A DNA stretch of 64,000 bases from Mesorhizobium australicum (lineage in GTDB: Bacteria; Pseudomonadota; Alphaproteobacteria; Rhizobiales; Rhizobiaceae): positions 1,736,001-1,800,000 of the forward strand of contig NZ_FXBL01000004.1 of assembly GCF_900177325.1 (NCBI RefSeq). The letters are read 5' to 3'. Both the position numbers and the translations under genes were made by a program. Positions within the stretch are counted from its first letter, which is position 1. Every line of letters starts with the position of its first letter. This document shows positions 1 through 8,445 of this stretch, piece after piece. The notes under the pieces were generated by a model that had not been told where the DNA came from, ran no database searches, and saw only the letters and a list, made by a program, of their open reading frames with translations.

Positions 1-493
1 GCTTCATCATCTGGTCGATGATCTCGCCAAGAATATTGCCGCTGGCGCCAAATCCGCCCGCCTGGGCCTGTTGCGGCTGGCCGGCCGTCTGCCTGAACAG
101 GCCGCCCATCAGCATCGAGGCCATCGCCGGCAGCATCTGTTTCAGGATCTCCTGCTGGATGCCGGTCGCCTGCGCAGCCTGCGCGGCCACGGCCCGCGAC
201 AGTTCCTTCGAGCCGAACAGGTGGCCAAGGATTCCATTGCCCTCGGCCATGCCGGCGGGCGAGAAGGCGTTCGCCGCGTCGTCGTAATATTTCGCGTGGT
301 TTCCGCTCGCCAGCGCCTGCAGGAAGTTCGACACGCCGTAGGGGTCCGACGTGTTGCGCTTCAGCCCCTGGCTAAATGCCGGCGCCAGCGCCTCCATGGC
401 GAGCGCGGCCTGCTGCTGCGACAGGTTGAACTGCCGTGCCATGAGTTCGACCGCACGGCCGTTCTGCGCCATCATTTCGTAGAGCGGTAGCAT
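1..493 (-). CDS. DUF937 domain protein, C-terminus cut off by window edge
   Basis: The reading frame starts at the ATG whose complement is at 491-493 and runs off the left end of the window. The visible ~164 residues begin MLPLYEMMAQ and contain a helical region with 'LSQQQAALAMEALAPAF', followed by a Gly/Gln-rich stretch. This composition and the early 'QQAALAMEALAP' segment resemble the DUF937 (YidB-like) family, whose function is unknown. The gene is followed upstream by a roughly 95-base gap to gshA on the same strand. Family membership is inferred by resemblance. The frame itself is supported by strong third-position GC. Confidence 0.7.
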   Translation of the reverse strand, partial: MLPLYEMMAQNGRAVELMARQFNLSQQQAALAMEALAPAFSQGLKRNTSDPYGVSNFLQALASGNHAKYYDDAANAFSPAGMAEGNGILGHLFGSKELSRAVAAQAAQATGIQQEILKQMLPAMASMLMGGLFRQTAGQPQQAQAGGFGASGNILGEIIDQMMK

Positions 494-587
494 CGCGGTC
501 TCCCTGGCTGAACCTCGCCAGCGAAACCTAATGCCGAATCCGCGTTGTTAGAAGAGGCGATATCGCAGCGTGGCGATGCCGCCAGCC

Positions 588-1961
588 TCAGTAGGCATAT
601 TCCAGGAACGCCGGCTCGATCGAACCTCCCCAGCGCGTGTGGTAGGCATTGACCATCTCCTGCGCACTCGTCGTGCCGCGCGCCACCACCTCGTCCAGCG
701 TCGACAGGAAGCTGGTCTCGTCGTACCCGTCGCGGTTCCTGCGGTTGCGGTTCGTGAGACCCAGCCGCGAGATGGCCAGAACCTCACGCGCCACCTCCAG
801 CAGCGAGCGGTTGCGGAACACGGTCGTCAGCGCCTCCTCCGGCACCGCGTTGCGCATCGCCAGCACCTCCTCGAAGGTCCAGTCGCGGGTCAGTTCCTCC
901 GCGGCGTCCAGCGCTTCGGCGTCGTAAAGGAGGCCGACCCAGAAGGCCGGCAGTGCGCAGATGCGCCGCCATGGTCCGCCGTCGGCGCCGCGCATCTCCA
1001 GGAAGCGCTTCAGCCTGACGTCCGGGAACAGCGTCGACAGATGGTTCGCCCAGTCGCCCATGGTCGGCATGCCGTCCGGCACTTCGTTGCGCGCCTTGCC
1101 GGCCATGAAGTCGCGGAAGGTCATGTGGGTCATGTCGATGTAGCGGCCTTCGCGGATGACGAAATACATCGGCACGTCCAGCGCCCAGTCGACATAGTCC
1201 GCGAAGCCGAAATCGGGCGAAAAGCAGAAGTCGAGCAGGCCGGAGCGCTGGTTGTCGGTGTCGCGCCAGATGTCGCCGCGCCAGCTCTGCAGCCCGTTCG
1301 GGCGCCCGTCGGTGAAGGGGGAGTTGGCGAACAGGGCCGTCGCCAGCGGCTGGAGCTTGAGCGAAACCTGCATCTTGCGACGCATGTCCGCCTCGCTCTC
1401 GAAGTCGAGATTCACCTGGATCGTGCAGGTGCGGTACATCATGTCGAGGCCCTTGGTGCCGACCTTGGGCATGTAGCGCGTCATGATTTCGTAGCGCGAC
1501 TTCGGCATCTTCGGCGTTTCGGCGAGCGTCCATTTCGGGCTGCCGCCGAGGCCGAGAAAGCGGATGCCGAGCGGCTCAGCGATCTCGCGCAGCTGCGCCA
1601 GATGTGCGTTGCCCTCGCGGCAGGTGTGGTGGATCGTTTCCAGCGGCGCGCCCGAAAGCTCGAACTGCCCGCCCGGCTCCAGCGAGATCGCGCCCTGTCC
1701 GGTCGGCTCGACCAGGCCGATGATGTTGCCCGCGTCGATGATCGGCTCCCAGCCGAGCTTGTCCTTCATCCCGTCGAGCAGCGCCTTGATGCCGCGCGGT
1801 CCCGCATAGGGCACCGGCGCGTTGCCGTCGACATAGAAAGGGAACTTCTCATGCTCGGTGCCGATGCGCCACTTGTCGCGCGGCTTGTTGCCGGCGGCCA
1901 GATAGCCGACGAGTTCGTCCGTGCTTTCGATCGGGCTGAAGTCTGTCGTGTCGCGCGCCAT
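588..1961 (-). CDS. gshA: glutamate--cysteine ligase
   Basis: Catalyses ATP-dependent joining of L-glutamate and L-cysteine, the first step of glutathione synthesis in the cytoplasm. The 457-residue product matches the usual length of the plant/alphaproteobacterial-type enzyme (GCS2 family). Recognisable blocks are the 'GTEHEKF' glutamate-binding segment near residue 35, 'EPGGQFELSG' near residue 95 and the 'DYVDWALDVPMYFV' region. An in-frame ATG lies 29 codons further upstream, but the start at MARDTTDFSP was chosen because it fits the family length and has a GGGGCGA-like ribosome site before it. It lies about 115 bases downstream of rsmE on the same strand, an arrangement common in rhizobia. 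Confidence 0.93.
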   Translation of the reverse strand: MARDTTDFSPIESTDELVGYLAAGNKPRDKWRIGTEHEKFPFYVDGNAPVPYAGPRGIKALLDGMKDKLGWEPIIDAGNIIGLVEPTGQGAISLEPGGQFELSGAPLETIHHTCREGNAHLAQLREIAEPLGIRFLGLGGSPKWTLAETPKMPKSRYEIMTRYMPKVGTKGLDMMYRTCTIQVNLDFESEADMRRKMQVSLKLQPLATALFANSPFTDGRPNGLQSWRGDIWRDTDNQRSGLLDFCFSPDFGFADYVDWALDVPMYFVIREGRYIDMTHMTFRDFMAGKARNEVPDGMPTMGDWANHLSTLFPDVRLKRFLEMRGADGGPWRRICALPAFWVGLLYDAEALDAAEELTRDWTFEEVLAMRNAVPEEALTTVFRNRSLLEVAREVLAISRLGLTNRNRRNRDGYDETSFLSTLDEVVARGTTSAQEMVNAYHTRWGGSIEPAFLEYAY

Positions 1962-2076
1962 GGTGTCGCCCCGGGTGGTCTTTTGCGCGCGAGCATTGGC
2001 CGCAAACCCCGGTCTTCGGCAAGCGAAATGTTCTGAGCCAGCCGTCAACGAAACTTGATGGCCGGGCAGCGCGGGC

Positions 2077-2814
2077 TTACCGCCAATCCCCGATGGAGGC
2101 CTGTATGACCGCCATCGCCGCCACCGCGGCGGTGTCGGCGCGCAGGATGCGCGGGCCGAGCGGGATCGAGGTGACGTAGGGCAGGGCGCGCAGCTGCTGG
2201 CGCTCCTCCTCGGAGAACCCGCCTTCCGGGCCGATCAGCAGGCCGAGCTTGTTCTCCGGCACGGCCTGAAGAGCGGGCATCGGGTTGTTGGTCTCCGCGC
2301 CCTCGTCGCAGAAGATCAGCCGCCGTCCCGGCTCCCATTCCCAGATCAGACGTTCGAGCTTCACCACGTCGCGCACCTGCGGGATCGCCAGGATGCCGCA
2401 CTGCTCTGCGGCCTCCACCACGTTGGCGCGGATGCGGTCGATGCCGATGTTCGACATCTGCGTGTGCTGGGTCAGCACCGGCTGCAACACGCCGGCGCCC
2501 ATCTCGACCGCCTTCTGCACCATGTAGTCGAGCCGGCCCTGCTTCAGCGGTGCGAAGCAGTAGATGAGGTCGGGCAGCGCCGGCTGCGGCCTGACCTGCG
2601 TCATCAGCGACAGCCGCACCTTCTTCCGCGATGCCTCGGTCAGGCTCGCCAGCCACTCGCCGTCGACGCCGTTGAAGACCAGCAACTGAGCGCCGGAATG
2701 CATGCGCAGCACGTTGAGGAGATAGTGGGCCTGCTGCGGATCGGGCTCGATCTCGCCGTTCGCCTGCATGGCTTGCGGCACGAAGAGCCGCTGCATTCTG
2801 TAATTCGCTCGCAT
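2077..2814 (-). CDS. rsmE: 16S rRNA (uracil(1498)-N(3))-methyltransferase
   Basis: RsmE methylates N3 of U1498 in the 16S rRNA of the 30S subunit, using S-adenosylmethionine. The 245-residue product has the N-terminal PUA-like segment ('HYLLNVLRM') and the C-terminal SPOUT knot. The SAM-binding signatures '[12 protein letters not shown]' (near residue 192) and '[11 protein letters not shown]' (near residue 220) are intact. The gene is preceded by a conserved hypothetical gene on the same strand with a 41-base gap and followed by gshA, so the three are probably co-transcribed. Confidence 0.95.
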   Translation of the reverse strand: MRANYRMQRLFVPQAMQANGEIEPDPQQAHYLLNVLRMHSGAQLLVFNGVDGEWLASLTEASRKKVRLSLMTQVRPQPALPDLIYCFAPLKQGRLDYMVQKAVEMGAGVLQPVLTQHTQMSNIGIDRIRANVVEAAEQCGILAIPQVRDVVKLERLIWEWEPGRRLIFCDEGAETNNPMPALQAVPENKLGLLIGPEGGFSEEERQQLRALPYVTSIPLGPRILRADTAAVAAMAVIQASIGDWR

Positions 2815-2855
2815 CGCCGGCAGCCATGCGGCAGGCTTGCGGCGAGTTCAAGGCA

Positions 2856-3626
2856 TTATCCGGCGGAGGGATGCCAGTCCGGTGCATAGCCTAGCGACAG
2901 GGCGCGCACCGTGCTTGCCGGCGTCAGGAGCACCGCATCGGCGCCCGGTTCGGAAGCGTGCAGCCAGCCTTGAAACGACCATTCCAGCCAGGCGGCGTTC
3001 GATTTCGCATAAGCCCGACCGTTGGCTGCGACGATTGCTCCCGCAGGAAGTGTGGAGAGGCTGGGCAATGCGATACCCCCACCCCTAACCCCTCCCCGCA
3101 AGGGGGAGGGGGACCTTGGTGTCGCGCTCTTCCCTCCGGAGGTGTCGCCGGGCATCGACGTTTCGGGATCCCCCTCCCCCTTGCGGGGAGGGGTTAGGGG
3201 TGGGGGTGCCTCGTCCCGGTCTTGCCCCCGTCCGCTCGCCCTTCTCTCTTGGTGCAGCACCGCATCCATCTCCGGTGCAGCCATCGCGTCCCGCCCTTGT
3301 CCCGCCGCGAAGCATCTTGCGAATTCCACCGCCCGCTCGCGCCGGCAGTAGAAGCAGGGCCGGTGTCCGGCAGCGAGCGCCGTCACCTCATCGAGGAAGA
3401 ACAGTTCCGTCCAGCCGGCGCCGCCTGAGGGCGAGTTCCGGCCCATCACCTCGCGCCTGCGGCCGCGAAAGTCGCATTCGCAGATGATCCACGCCTTGGT
3501 CGTCCAGCGCTTGAGCAGCGTCTTCGTCGCCGGATCGTGGATCACGCCGCGGTTGCCGGTGAATATGCCGCGCGCGGCCACCGCGTGGATCATGCCGAAC
3601 GGATCGACCCTGTTCTGCAACGGCAT
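2856..3626 (-). CDS. conserved hypothetical protein carrying an in-frame repeat-encoded insert
   Basis: The 256-residue protein starts at MPLQNRVDPF, chosen because a near-perfect AAGGAGG ribosome site precedes it. A longer upstream frame exists but runs antisense through the glutamine amidotransferase gene. The N-terminal part (MIHAVAARGIFTGNRG, CECDFRGRRREVMGRN, 'HRPCFYCRRERA' with a CxxC pair near residue 90) and the C-terminal part (GYAPDWHPSAG) look like one conserved rhizobial protein family of unknown function. Residues about 141-184 are encoded by a 133-base palindromic element and read as proline/glycine/arginine low-complexity sequence. The frame is kept open through it. No function is assigned. 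The protein may be fully or partly functional because the insert falls in what looks like a variable loop. Confidence 0.75.
   Translation of the reverse strand: MPLQNRVDPFGMIHAVAARGIFTGNRGVIHDPATKTLLKRWTTKAWIICECDFRGRRREVMGRNSPSGGAGWTELFFLDEVTALAAGHRPCFYCRRERAVEFARCFAAGQGRDAMAAPEMDAVLHQERRASGRGQDRDEAPPPLTPPRKGEGDPETSMPGDTSGGKSATPRSPSPLRGGVRGGGIALPSLSTLPAGAIVAANGRAYAKSNAAWLEWSFQGWLHASEPGADAVLLTPASTVRALSLGYAPDWHPSAG
3075..3207. repeat. palindromic repeat element inside a coding region
   Basis: Two 38-base arms, 3075-3112 and 3170-3207, are perfect inverted copies of each other and enclose a 57-base centre. Each arm also contains its own short palindrome of C-rich and G-rich runs around GCAA/TTGC. 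The C/G-run composition resembles dispersed intergenic repeats seen in Mesorhizobium-type genomes, but the family is not identified here. The element lies within the hypothetical gene at 2856-3626 and is translated in frame. Confidence 0.9.
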
Positions 3627-3698
3627 GCGCTCCTCCTTCCCGTCGGCGATACTGCATGATACCGCTCGGGCCTGTCCTGCCCACCCGGAACGCGCGCG

Positions 3699-4403
3699 AT
3701 GAAAGTCCTCGTGGTCGAGAACTATGACAATACCGGCCTCGGCCAAATGGCGACCGCGCTCGACCAGGCGGGGGCTGAGATCACGCTGGTGCGCGCGCAC
3801 CGCGGCGACGAACTGCCGGCCGGCGCGGACGGCCACGACGCCATCATCGTGCTCGGCGGCGGCCAGAACGCGCTGGCGGACGAGGAATATCCCTACCTGC
3901 CGGCGCTCGCCGCGCTGATGCGGTCCTTCGCCGATTCGGGCCGGTCCGCGCTTGGTATCTGCCTCGGCAGCCAGATCCTCGCCCGCGCCTACGGTGCCGA
4001 GAACCTGATCGGCGCGGCACCGGAGTTCGGCTGGCAGGAGGTGACGCTGACGCCGGAGGGGCGCGACGACCCTGTCCTGTCCGCCGCGCCCGAGGTGTTC
4101 CCTATCTTCCAGTGGCACGACGACACATTCGTCCTGCCGCGCGGCGCGGCGCGTCTCGCCGGCAACGATGCCGCCCACAACCAGGCCTTCCGGGTCGGCC
4201 GGGCTGGCTACGGCATCCAGTTCCATTTCGAGGCCGACCGGAAACTGGTCGACGAGTGGCACGCGGCGTTTCCCGAGACGATCGCGCAAAAACGCGCCGG
4301 CTGGATGGACATCTATCCCGCCGAGGCAGCAGGTCATGGTCCCGCGGCCGATGCGGCAGGCCTCGCGATCGCGCGCGCCTGGGTCTCCACCATCCGCTCC
4401 TGA
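3699..4403 (+). CDS. class I glutamine amidotransferase domain protein
   Basis: A 234-residue stand-alone class I glutamine amidotransferase (GATase1) fold protein. The nucleophile elbow 'GICLGSQ' places the catalytic cysteine at residue 88, and 'IQFHFEAD' supplies His176 and Glu178 of the triad. The usual HPE is HFE here, as in GMP synthase-like stand-alone members. These enzymes release ammonia from glutamine or hydrolyse gamma-glutamyl amides. The actual substrate cannot be read from the sequence. It is transcribed divergently from the hypothetical gene, with 72 bases between the two starts. The start ATG follows a weak purine-rich region. Confidence 0.85.
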   Translation: MKVLVVENYDNTGLGQMATALDQAGAEITLVRAHRGDELPAGADGHDAIIVLGGGQNALADEEYPYLPALAALMRSFADSGRSALGICLGSQILARAYGAENLIGAAPEFGWQEVTLTPEGRDDPVLSAAPEVFPIFQWHDDTFVLPRGAARLAGNDAAHNQAFRVGRAGYGIQFHFEADRKLVDEWHAAFPETIAQKRAGWMDIYPAEAAGHGPAADAAGLAIARAWVSTIRS

Positions 4404-4606
4404 GCCGCCGGCGTTGCCGGATTGCCACGTACGGAAACTATCCCCAGTTGTGTGAAACAGCTCCTTTTCATTCGCCCTGGAGAGGGATAGAGCCACGCCC
4501 GCGCTCGGCGCCGCCCGATCGTGGCGGAACCTTGTTACCGACCGGGCGTTTTTGTGAAACCAAACGGTAACGTAGAACAGCTAAAGACTTCAGAACCGAA
4601 ATCGAG

Positions 4607-4747
4607 ATGACTCCCGTGAAAGCAGCTCTCCTGTCCGTCCTGATGCTGTCCGGCATTGCGCTGTGGGGCGCAGGCATCTACGCCGCCGACGCGGCGGGCG
4701 ATCACGCCCCGGTCGACGGCTACGGCGTCGTCCAGGCGTCGCGCTGA
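4607..4747 (+). CDS. small exported or membrane-anchored protein (46 aa)
   Basis: The frame reads MTPVKAALLSVLMLSGIALW and ends at the TGA at 4745-4747. It has a positively charged start, a hydrophobic stretch from about residue 6 to 26 (AALLSVLMLSGIALWGAGIYA) and a short polar tail, so it looks like a secreted or single-pass membrane micro-protein. Its last 28 bases overlap the 3' end of the convergent phosphoesterase gene. The ~200 bases upstream carry a GTTACCG/CGGTAAC inverted repeat (around 4535-4571) and no other gene. It could be a chance frame, but the leader-like hydrophobicity argues for a real gene. Confidence 0.5.
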   Translation: MTPVKAALLSVLMLSGIALWGAGIYAADAAGDHAPVDGYGVVQASR

Positions 4748-5505
4748 CCGTCAGCGCTCATCTGCAGGATACGCTTCCGCGTTCCCTCGATCGAAAGGGC
4801 GGTCAGCACGCCCGTCGAGAACGCCGCGGTGTCCACGTTCACCCTGTTTGGCAGAATCTCCGGCACGCTTGACGGCGTGTGACCGTGCACGACAACTTTT
4901 TCGTGCAGCAGCGGCGAATCGAGGAACGCGCCGCGAATCCAGATCAGGTCTTCCGGATTTTGGCGTGCCAGTGGAACGCCGGGCCTGATTCCCGCATGGC
5001 AGAAGAAGAAGTCGCCAAAGGCGACGCTGCGCGGCAGCGTGGCGAGGAACTCGACATGCTCGCGCGGCATCGCCGCCCTGAGCCGGGCCGCCGCTTCGTG
5101 CGCCAGCGCGTGCGAGGAGAAATCGGCGTCCACGCCATATGAAAAGGCCGTCTGCCTGCCGCCGTGCCGCGCGAACAGGCTGTCGGGGTTGGGGTCTGCA
5201 AGAAAGTCCACCAGCCCCGCATCATGATTGCCGGCGAGCGCGATGTATCGTCCGTCAGCGCCGGTCGCGCGGATCAGGAAGTCGACCACGCCCTTCGAGT
5301 CGGGCCCCCGGTCGATGTAGTCGCCGACATGGACGATGCGCCAGTCGCCCGGCGGGTTGCCGTCGATCTCCGTCCGGATCGCCTCATGCATCGCCTCCAG
5401 CAGGTCGAGCCGTCCGTGCACGTCGCCGATTGCATAGATGCGCAGGCCGGCGGGGCCCGCGGCGTCGGTCAGGTGGATGCCTTCCGTTCCGATGCGTTCA
5501 GTCAT
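4720..5505 (-). CDS. metallophosphoesterase, serine/threonine phosphatase-like
   Basis: The 261-residue protein has the calcineurin-like phosphoesterase signature in order: 'GDVHGR' (residues 27-32), 'GDYIDRGP' (61-68), 'GNHD' (92-95) and 'HGHTPS' near the C-terminus, so all di-metal ligands are present. This pattern is shared by bacterial PPP-type protein phosphatases and diadenosine tetraphosphatases (ApaH). The substrate cannot be decided from the sequence. Its start overlaps the end of the upstream LutA-like gene by 4 bases, which suggests translational coupling, although a link to lactate metabolism is not obvious. Confidence 0.88.
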   Translation of the reverse strand: MTERIGTEGIHLTDAAGPAGLRIYAIGDVHGRLDLLEAMHEAIRTEIDGNPPGDWRIVHVGDYIDRGPDSKGVVDFLIRATGADGRYIALAGNHDAGLVDFLADPNPDSLFARHGGRQTAFSYGVDADFSSHALAHEAAARLRAAMPREHVEFLATLPRSVAFGDFFFCHAGIRPGVPLARQNPEDLIWIRGAFLDSPLLHEKVVVHGHTPSSVPEILPNRVNVDTAAFSTGVLTALSIEGTRKRILQMSADGQRDAWTTP

Positions 5506-6284
5506 CGCGAACCTCCGATCGGCGGCTCGCCGGTCATTCCGGCCAGCACCTCCGCCACATGCCGCGTCTCTATGGCGGAACCTTGCCGCTTCAGCCTGCC
5601 GGCCATGTTCATCAGGCAGCCGAGGTCGCCTGCAAGCAACAGGTCCGCGCCCGATGCCCCGATCGCCTCGGTCTTCCTCGCCGCGATCGCGTTCGACACA
5701 CCGGATGGCCTAGCGCAGAACGCGCCGCCGAGGCCGCAGCAGACGTCCGCCTCCGGCAGGTCGCGCAGCCGCAGCCCCTGCACCTTGCCGAGCAGGGCGC
5801 GCGGCTGGCCGCGGATGCCGAGCTCGCGCAGCCCCGCGCACGAGTCGTGATAGGTCGCGATCGCCTCCAGGCGGGCGTCGACGGCGGACAGGCCCCTGAT
5901 GTCGCTCAGGAAGGACACCAACTCGTGCACCTTGGCCGAGAAGGCAGCCACGCGCCCCTCCCAGTCCGGATCCCCCTTGAACAGGGGCGGATAGTGCTTC
6001 TTCAGCATGCCGGCACAGGAACCCGACGGCGCAACGACATAGTCGAATTCCTCGAAGGCCTCGATCGTCGTCTCGGCGATCGCGCGCGCGTCCTTGCGGT
6101 CGCCGGCATTGTGGGCCGGCTGGCCACAGCATGTCTGCGTTCTCGGAATCTCGACCGTGCAGCCCGTCGCCTCGATCAGCTTGGCCGCGGCGAGACCGAC
6201 GACGGGGCGGAACAGGTCCACGAGGCAGGTCACGAACAGGCCAACGCGCGGCTTCTCGGTCTCATCGTCGATGCTCGGACTCAT
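5502..6284 (-). CDS. LutA-like (Fe-S)-associated CCG-domain protein
   Basis: The 260-residue protein has two cysteine-rich CCG domains: 'TQTCCGQPAHNAGD' near residue 50 with 'SGSCAGM' near residue 88, and 'HDSCAGLREL' near residue 146 with 'ADVCCGLGGAFC' near residue 180. This architecture belongs to LutA/LldE/GlcF-type subunits of hydroxyacid oxidising complexes that use quinone as acceptor. It lies 40 bases downstream of lldD and overlaps the phosphoesterase by 4 bases. No LutB or LutC partner is visible nearby, so whether it works with LldD or another flavoprotein is inference. Confidence 0.85.
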   Translation of the reverse strand: MSPSIDDETEKPRVGLFVTCLVDLFRPVVGLAAAKLIEATGCTVEIPRTQTCCGQPAHNAGDRKDARAIAETTIEAFEEFDYVVAPSGSCAGMLKKHYPPLFKGDPDWEGRVAAFSAKVHELVSFLSDIRGLSAVDARLEAIATYHDSCAGLRELGIRGQPRALLGKVQGLRLRDLPEADVCCGLGGAFCARPSGVSNAIAARKTEAIGASGADLLLAGDLGCLMNMAGRLKRQGSAIETRHVAEVLAGMTGEPPIGGSR

Positions 6285-6324
6285 ATCCCGCCTGTTCGTT
6301 CCGGCGAGATCGTCCGTGCCGGTG

Positions 6325-7470
6325 TCAGCCCGGCCTGCGGGCCAGCCAGTCCTTGCTCGCCAGCCTGATGTCGCGTTTGCCGCACAGCGCCATCGTCGTG
6401 TCGAGCTCCTTGCGGATGATCTCCAGCGCCGTCGTTACACCCGGCTCGCCCATTGCGCCAAGCCCGTAGAGGAACGGCCTGCCGATGAATGTTCCCTTGG
6501 CGCCCAGGCACAGCGCCTTGAGCACGTCCTGGCCCGAGCGGATGCCGCCATCGAAATGCACCTCGATCCTGTCGCCGACCGCATCGGCGATCTCCTCCAG
6601 CTTCGATATCGACGAATCGGCCCCGTCGAGCTGCCGGCCACCATGATTCGAGACGATGATCGCGTCCGCGCCCGTCTGCACGGCCATTTCGGCGTCCTCC
6701 CGGTCGAGGATGCCCTTGAGGATCAGCTTGCCGCCCCACTGCTTCTTGATCCACTCGACGTCCGCCCAGGAGAGCTGCGGATCGAACTGCTCCGATGTCC
6801 AGGCCGACAGCGACGACAGGTCGGTGACGCTCTTGGCGTGGCCGACGATGTTGCGGAAGGTGCGCCGCTGCGTGCCGAGCATGCCCAGGCACCAGCCGGG
6901 CCGCGTTGCCATCTGCCAGATATGCTTCGGCGTGAAGCGCGGCGGCGCCGACAGGCCGTTGCGCAGGTCCTTGTGGCGCTGGCCGAGGATCTGCAGGTCG
7001 AGCGTCAAAACCAGCGCGGAGCATTTCGCCGCCTTGGCGCGCTGGATCAGGTTGAGGACAAAATCCTTGTCGCGCATGACATAGAGCTGGAACCAGAACG
7101 GCTTCGTCGTCACGGACGCCACGTCCTCAATGGAACAGATGCTCATCGTCGAGAGCGTGAACGGTACGCCGAACTTCTCGGCGGCGCGGGCCGCCAGCAT
7201 CTCGCCATCGGCATGCTGCATGCCGGTCAGGCCGGTGGGAGCGAGGGCTACCGGCATCGACACCTTCTCGCCGATCATTGTCGATTCAAGGCTTCGGTTG
7301 GTCATGTCGACCAGCACGCGCTGGCGCAGCTTGATCTTGGCGAAGTCCGCCTCGTTGGCGCGGTAGGTGCTCTCCGTCCACGAGCCCGAATCCGCGTAGT
7401 CGAAGAACATCTTCGGCACGCGCCGCCTGGCGAGTTTCTTGAGGTCGTTGATCTCGAGGATGGGTGCCAT
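6325..7470 (-). CDS. lldD: FMN-dependent L-lactate dehydrogenase
   Basis: Oxidises L-lactate to pyruvate, passing electrons to the respiratory quinone pool from the inner face of the membrane. The 381-residue product starting at MAPILEINDL has the standard family length. An open frame extends further upstream, but only as an antisense shadow of the regulator gene. The FMN-binding and active-site block 'IIVSNHGGRQLDG' contains the catalytic histidine, and 'FDGGIRSGQDVLKAL' and 'GAKGTFIGRPFLYGL' bind the FMN phosphate. Other (S)-2-hydroxyacids such as mandelate or glycolate remain possible substrates. It is 25 bases downstream of the GntR regulator, forming an operon gntR-lldD-lutA-like-phosphoesterase. 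Confidence 0.88.
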   Translation of the reverse strand: MAPILEINDLKKLARRRVPKMFFDYADSGSWTESTYRANEADFAKIKLRQRVLVDMTNRSLESTMIGEKVSMPVALAPTGLTGMQHADGEMLAARAAEKFGVPFTLSTMSICSIEDVASVTTKPFWFQLYVMRDKDFVLNLIQRAKAAKCSALVLTLDLQILGQRHKDLRNGLSAPPRFTPKHIWQMATRPGWCLGMLGTQRRTFRNIVGHAKSVTDLSSLSAWTSEQFDPQLSWADVEWIKKQWGGKLILKGILDREDAEMAVQTGADAIIVSNHGGRQLDGADSSISKLEEIADAVGDRIEVHFDGGIRSGQDVLKALCLGAKGTFIGRPFLYGLGAMGEPGVTTALEIIRKELDTTMALCGKRDIRLASKDWLARRPG

Positions 7471-7495
7471 GGACAATGCCCGTCTGGTTAGGAAA

Positions 7496-8299
7496 TCAGG
7501 ATCGGCGGTCGGCGCTGCGCGCCCGCTCGCCAGCTGCCCGCTGCAGGAGCCGCAACCGCGAGACGCGCTGCCATTCGCCCGTCCGCTCGGCGGCGTCGAC
7601 CGCTTCCGCGACGAAATCGATATGCGCCTCGGCGGCCCGCCGCGCCGCCGCCGGATCGCCGGACACGACCGCGCTGTGGATCGCCTTGTGCTGGGCAAGC
7701 AACTTCTCGCGCATGCCGGGCAGCGTGTAGATCAGCGAGCGGTTGAAGAAGACGCCGTCGGCCAGCAGCCGGTAGCAGGAGCGCAGCGTGTGCAGCAGGA
7801 TGATGTTGTGCGCGCATTCGCCGATCGCATTGTGGAACTCGACGTCGATCTCGGCGTCCGCGCTGAAGTCGTCGCCGGCGTTCGCGGCCTCCATCCTCGT
7901 CATGATGTCGTCGAGCATGGACCGGTCTTCCGCCGTCGCCCGCCGCGCCGCATAGTCCGCCGCCATGCCCTCTATGTCGCGGCGGTATTCCAGGTAGTCG
8001 GCCGTCGCCTTGCGGTGCGCGGCGATCAGCTCGATCATCGGCGCGGTGAACACTTGCCCGACGATATCGGCGATATAGGTGCCGCCGCCGGGGCGAGACG
8101 TGATGAGCCCGCGCTCCTCCAGCGACTTCAGGGCGATGCGCAGGATCGGCCGCGACACCTCGAACCGCCCCGCGAGATCGCGCTCGCCCGGCAGCCGGTC
8201 GCCGACCCGCAGCACCCCTTCGAGGATCAGCGACTCGATCTGCTGCACGACCTCGTCGGCCGTGCGCAGGTGCTCGATGCGGGAAAAGACGTCGTTCAA
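7496..8299 (-). CDS. GntR-family (FadR subfamily) transcriptional regulator
   Basis: The 267-residue protein carries an N-terminal winged helix-turn-helix ('GDRLPGERDLAGRFEVSR' and 'LEERGLITSRPGGGTYI', residues ~30-80) and a C-terminal all-helical FCD ligand-binding domain with metal-ligand-type residues ('DVEFHNAI', 'HKAIHSAV', 'AEAHIDFV'). FadR-subfamily members such as LldR and GlcC sense lactate or glycolate. Its position, upstream of lldD and divergent from glcD, suggests control of both arms, with a palindromic site in between. Which acid is the effector is not visible. Confidence 0.88.
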   Translation of the reverse strand: MNDVFSRIEHLRTADEVVQQIESLILEGVLRVGDRLPGERDLAGRFEVSRPILRIALKSLEERGLITSRPGGGTYIADIVGQVFTAPMIELIAAHRKATADYLEYRRDIEGMAADYAARRATAEDRSMLDDIMTRMEAANAGDDFSADAEIDVEFHNAIGECAHNIILLHTLRSCYRLLADGVFFNRSLIYTLPGMREKLLAQHKAIHSAVVSGDPAAARRAAEAHIDFVAEAVDAAERTGEWQRVSRLRLLQRAAGERARSADRRS

Positions 8300-8350
8300 G
8301 GCAGTGTCTCGACAGTCAGTGGCTCCACTCCTAGCGGAACCATCGCCAAC

Positions 8351-8369
8351 TGGTCAACTTTATTGTCCA
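8351..8369. promoter_or_regulatory. candidate operator for the GntR regulator
   Basis: A 19-base imperfect palindrome, TGG-N-CAA-N5-TTG-N-CCA, sits in the 146-base divergent region between the regulator gene and glcD. FadR-type regulators usually bind short interrupted palindromes of this size. Its location would let one dimer control both transcription units. Binding is inferred from position and symmetry only. Confidence 0.45.
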
Positions 8370-8445
8370 CTTGTTGTGTTGTGGCCTCCGGTCGGCTATG
8401 GGTTGGCTGCGACGAACGAAGCGTGCCGGCAAGGAGGCGTGGGCA

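Noticed and set aside
570..2036. A 488-codon plus-strand frame opposite gshA
   Set aside because: It is a mirror frame of gshA, with His/Arg-rich composition and no recognisable motif.
3627..4496. N-terminal extension of the hypothetical gene at 2856-3626
   Set aside because: It is antisense to the glutamine amidotransferase, and a strong ribosome site marks the start at 3626.
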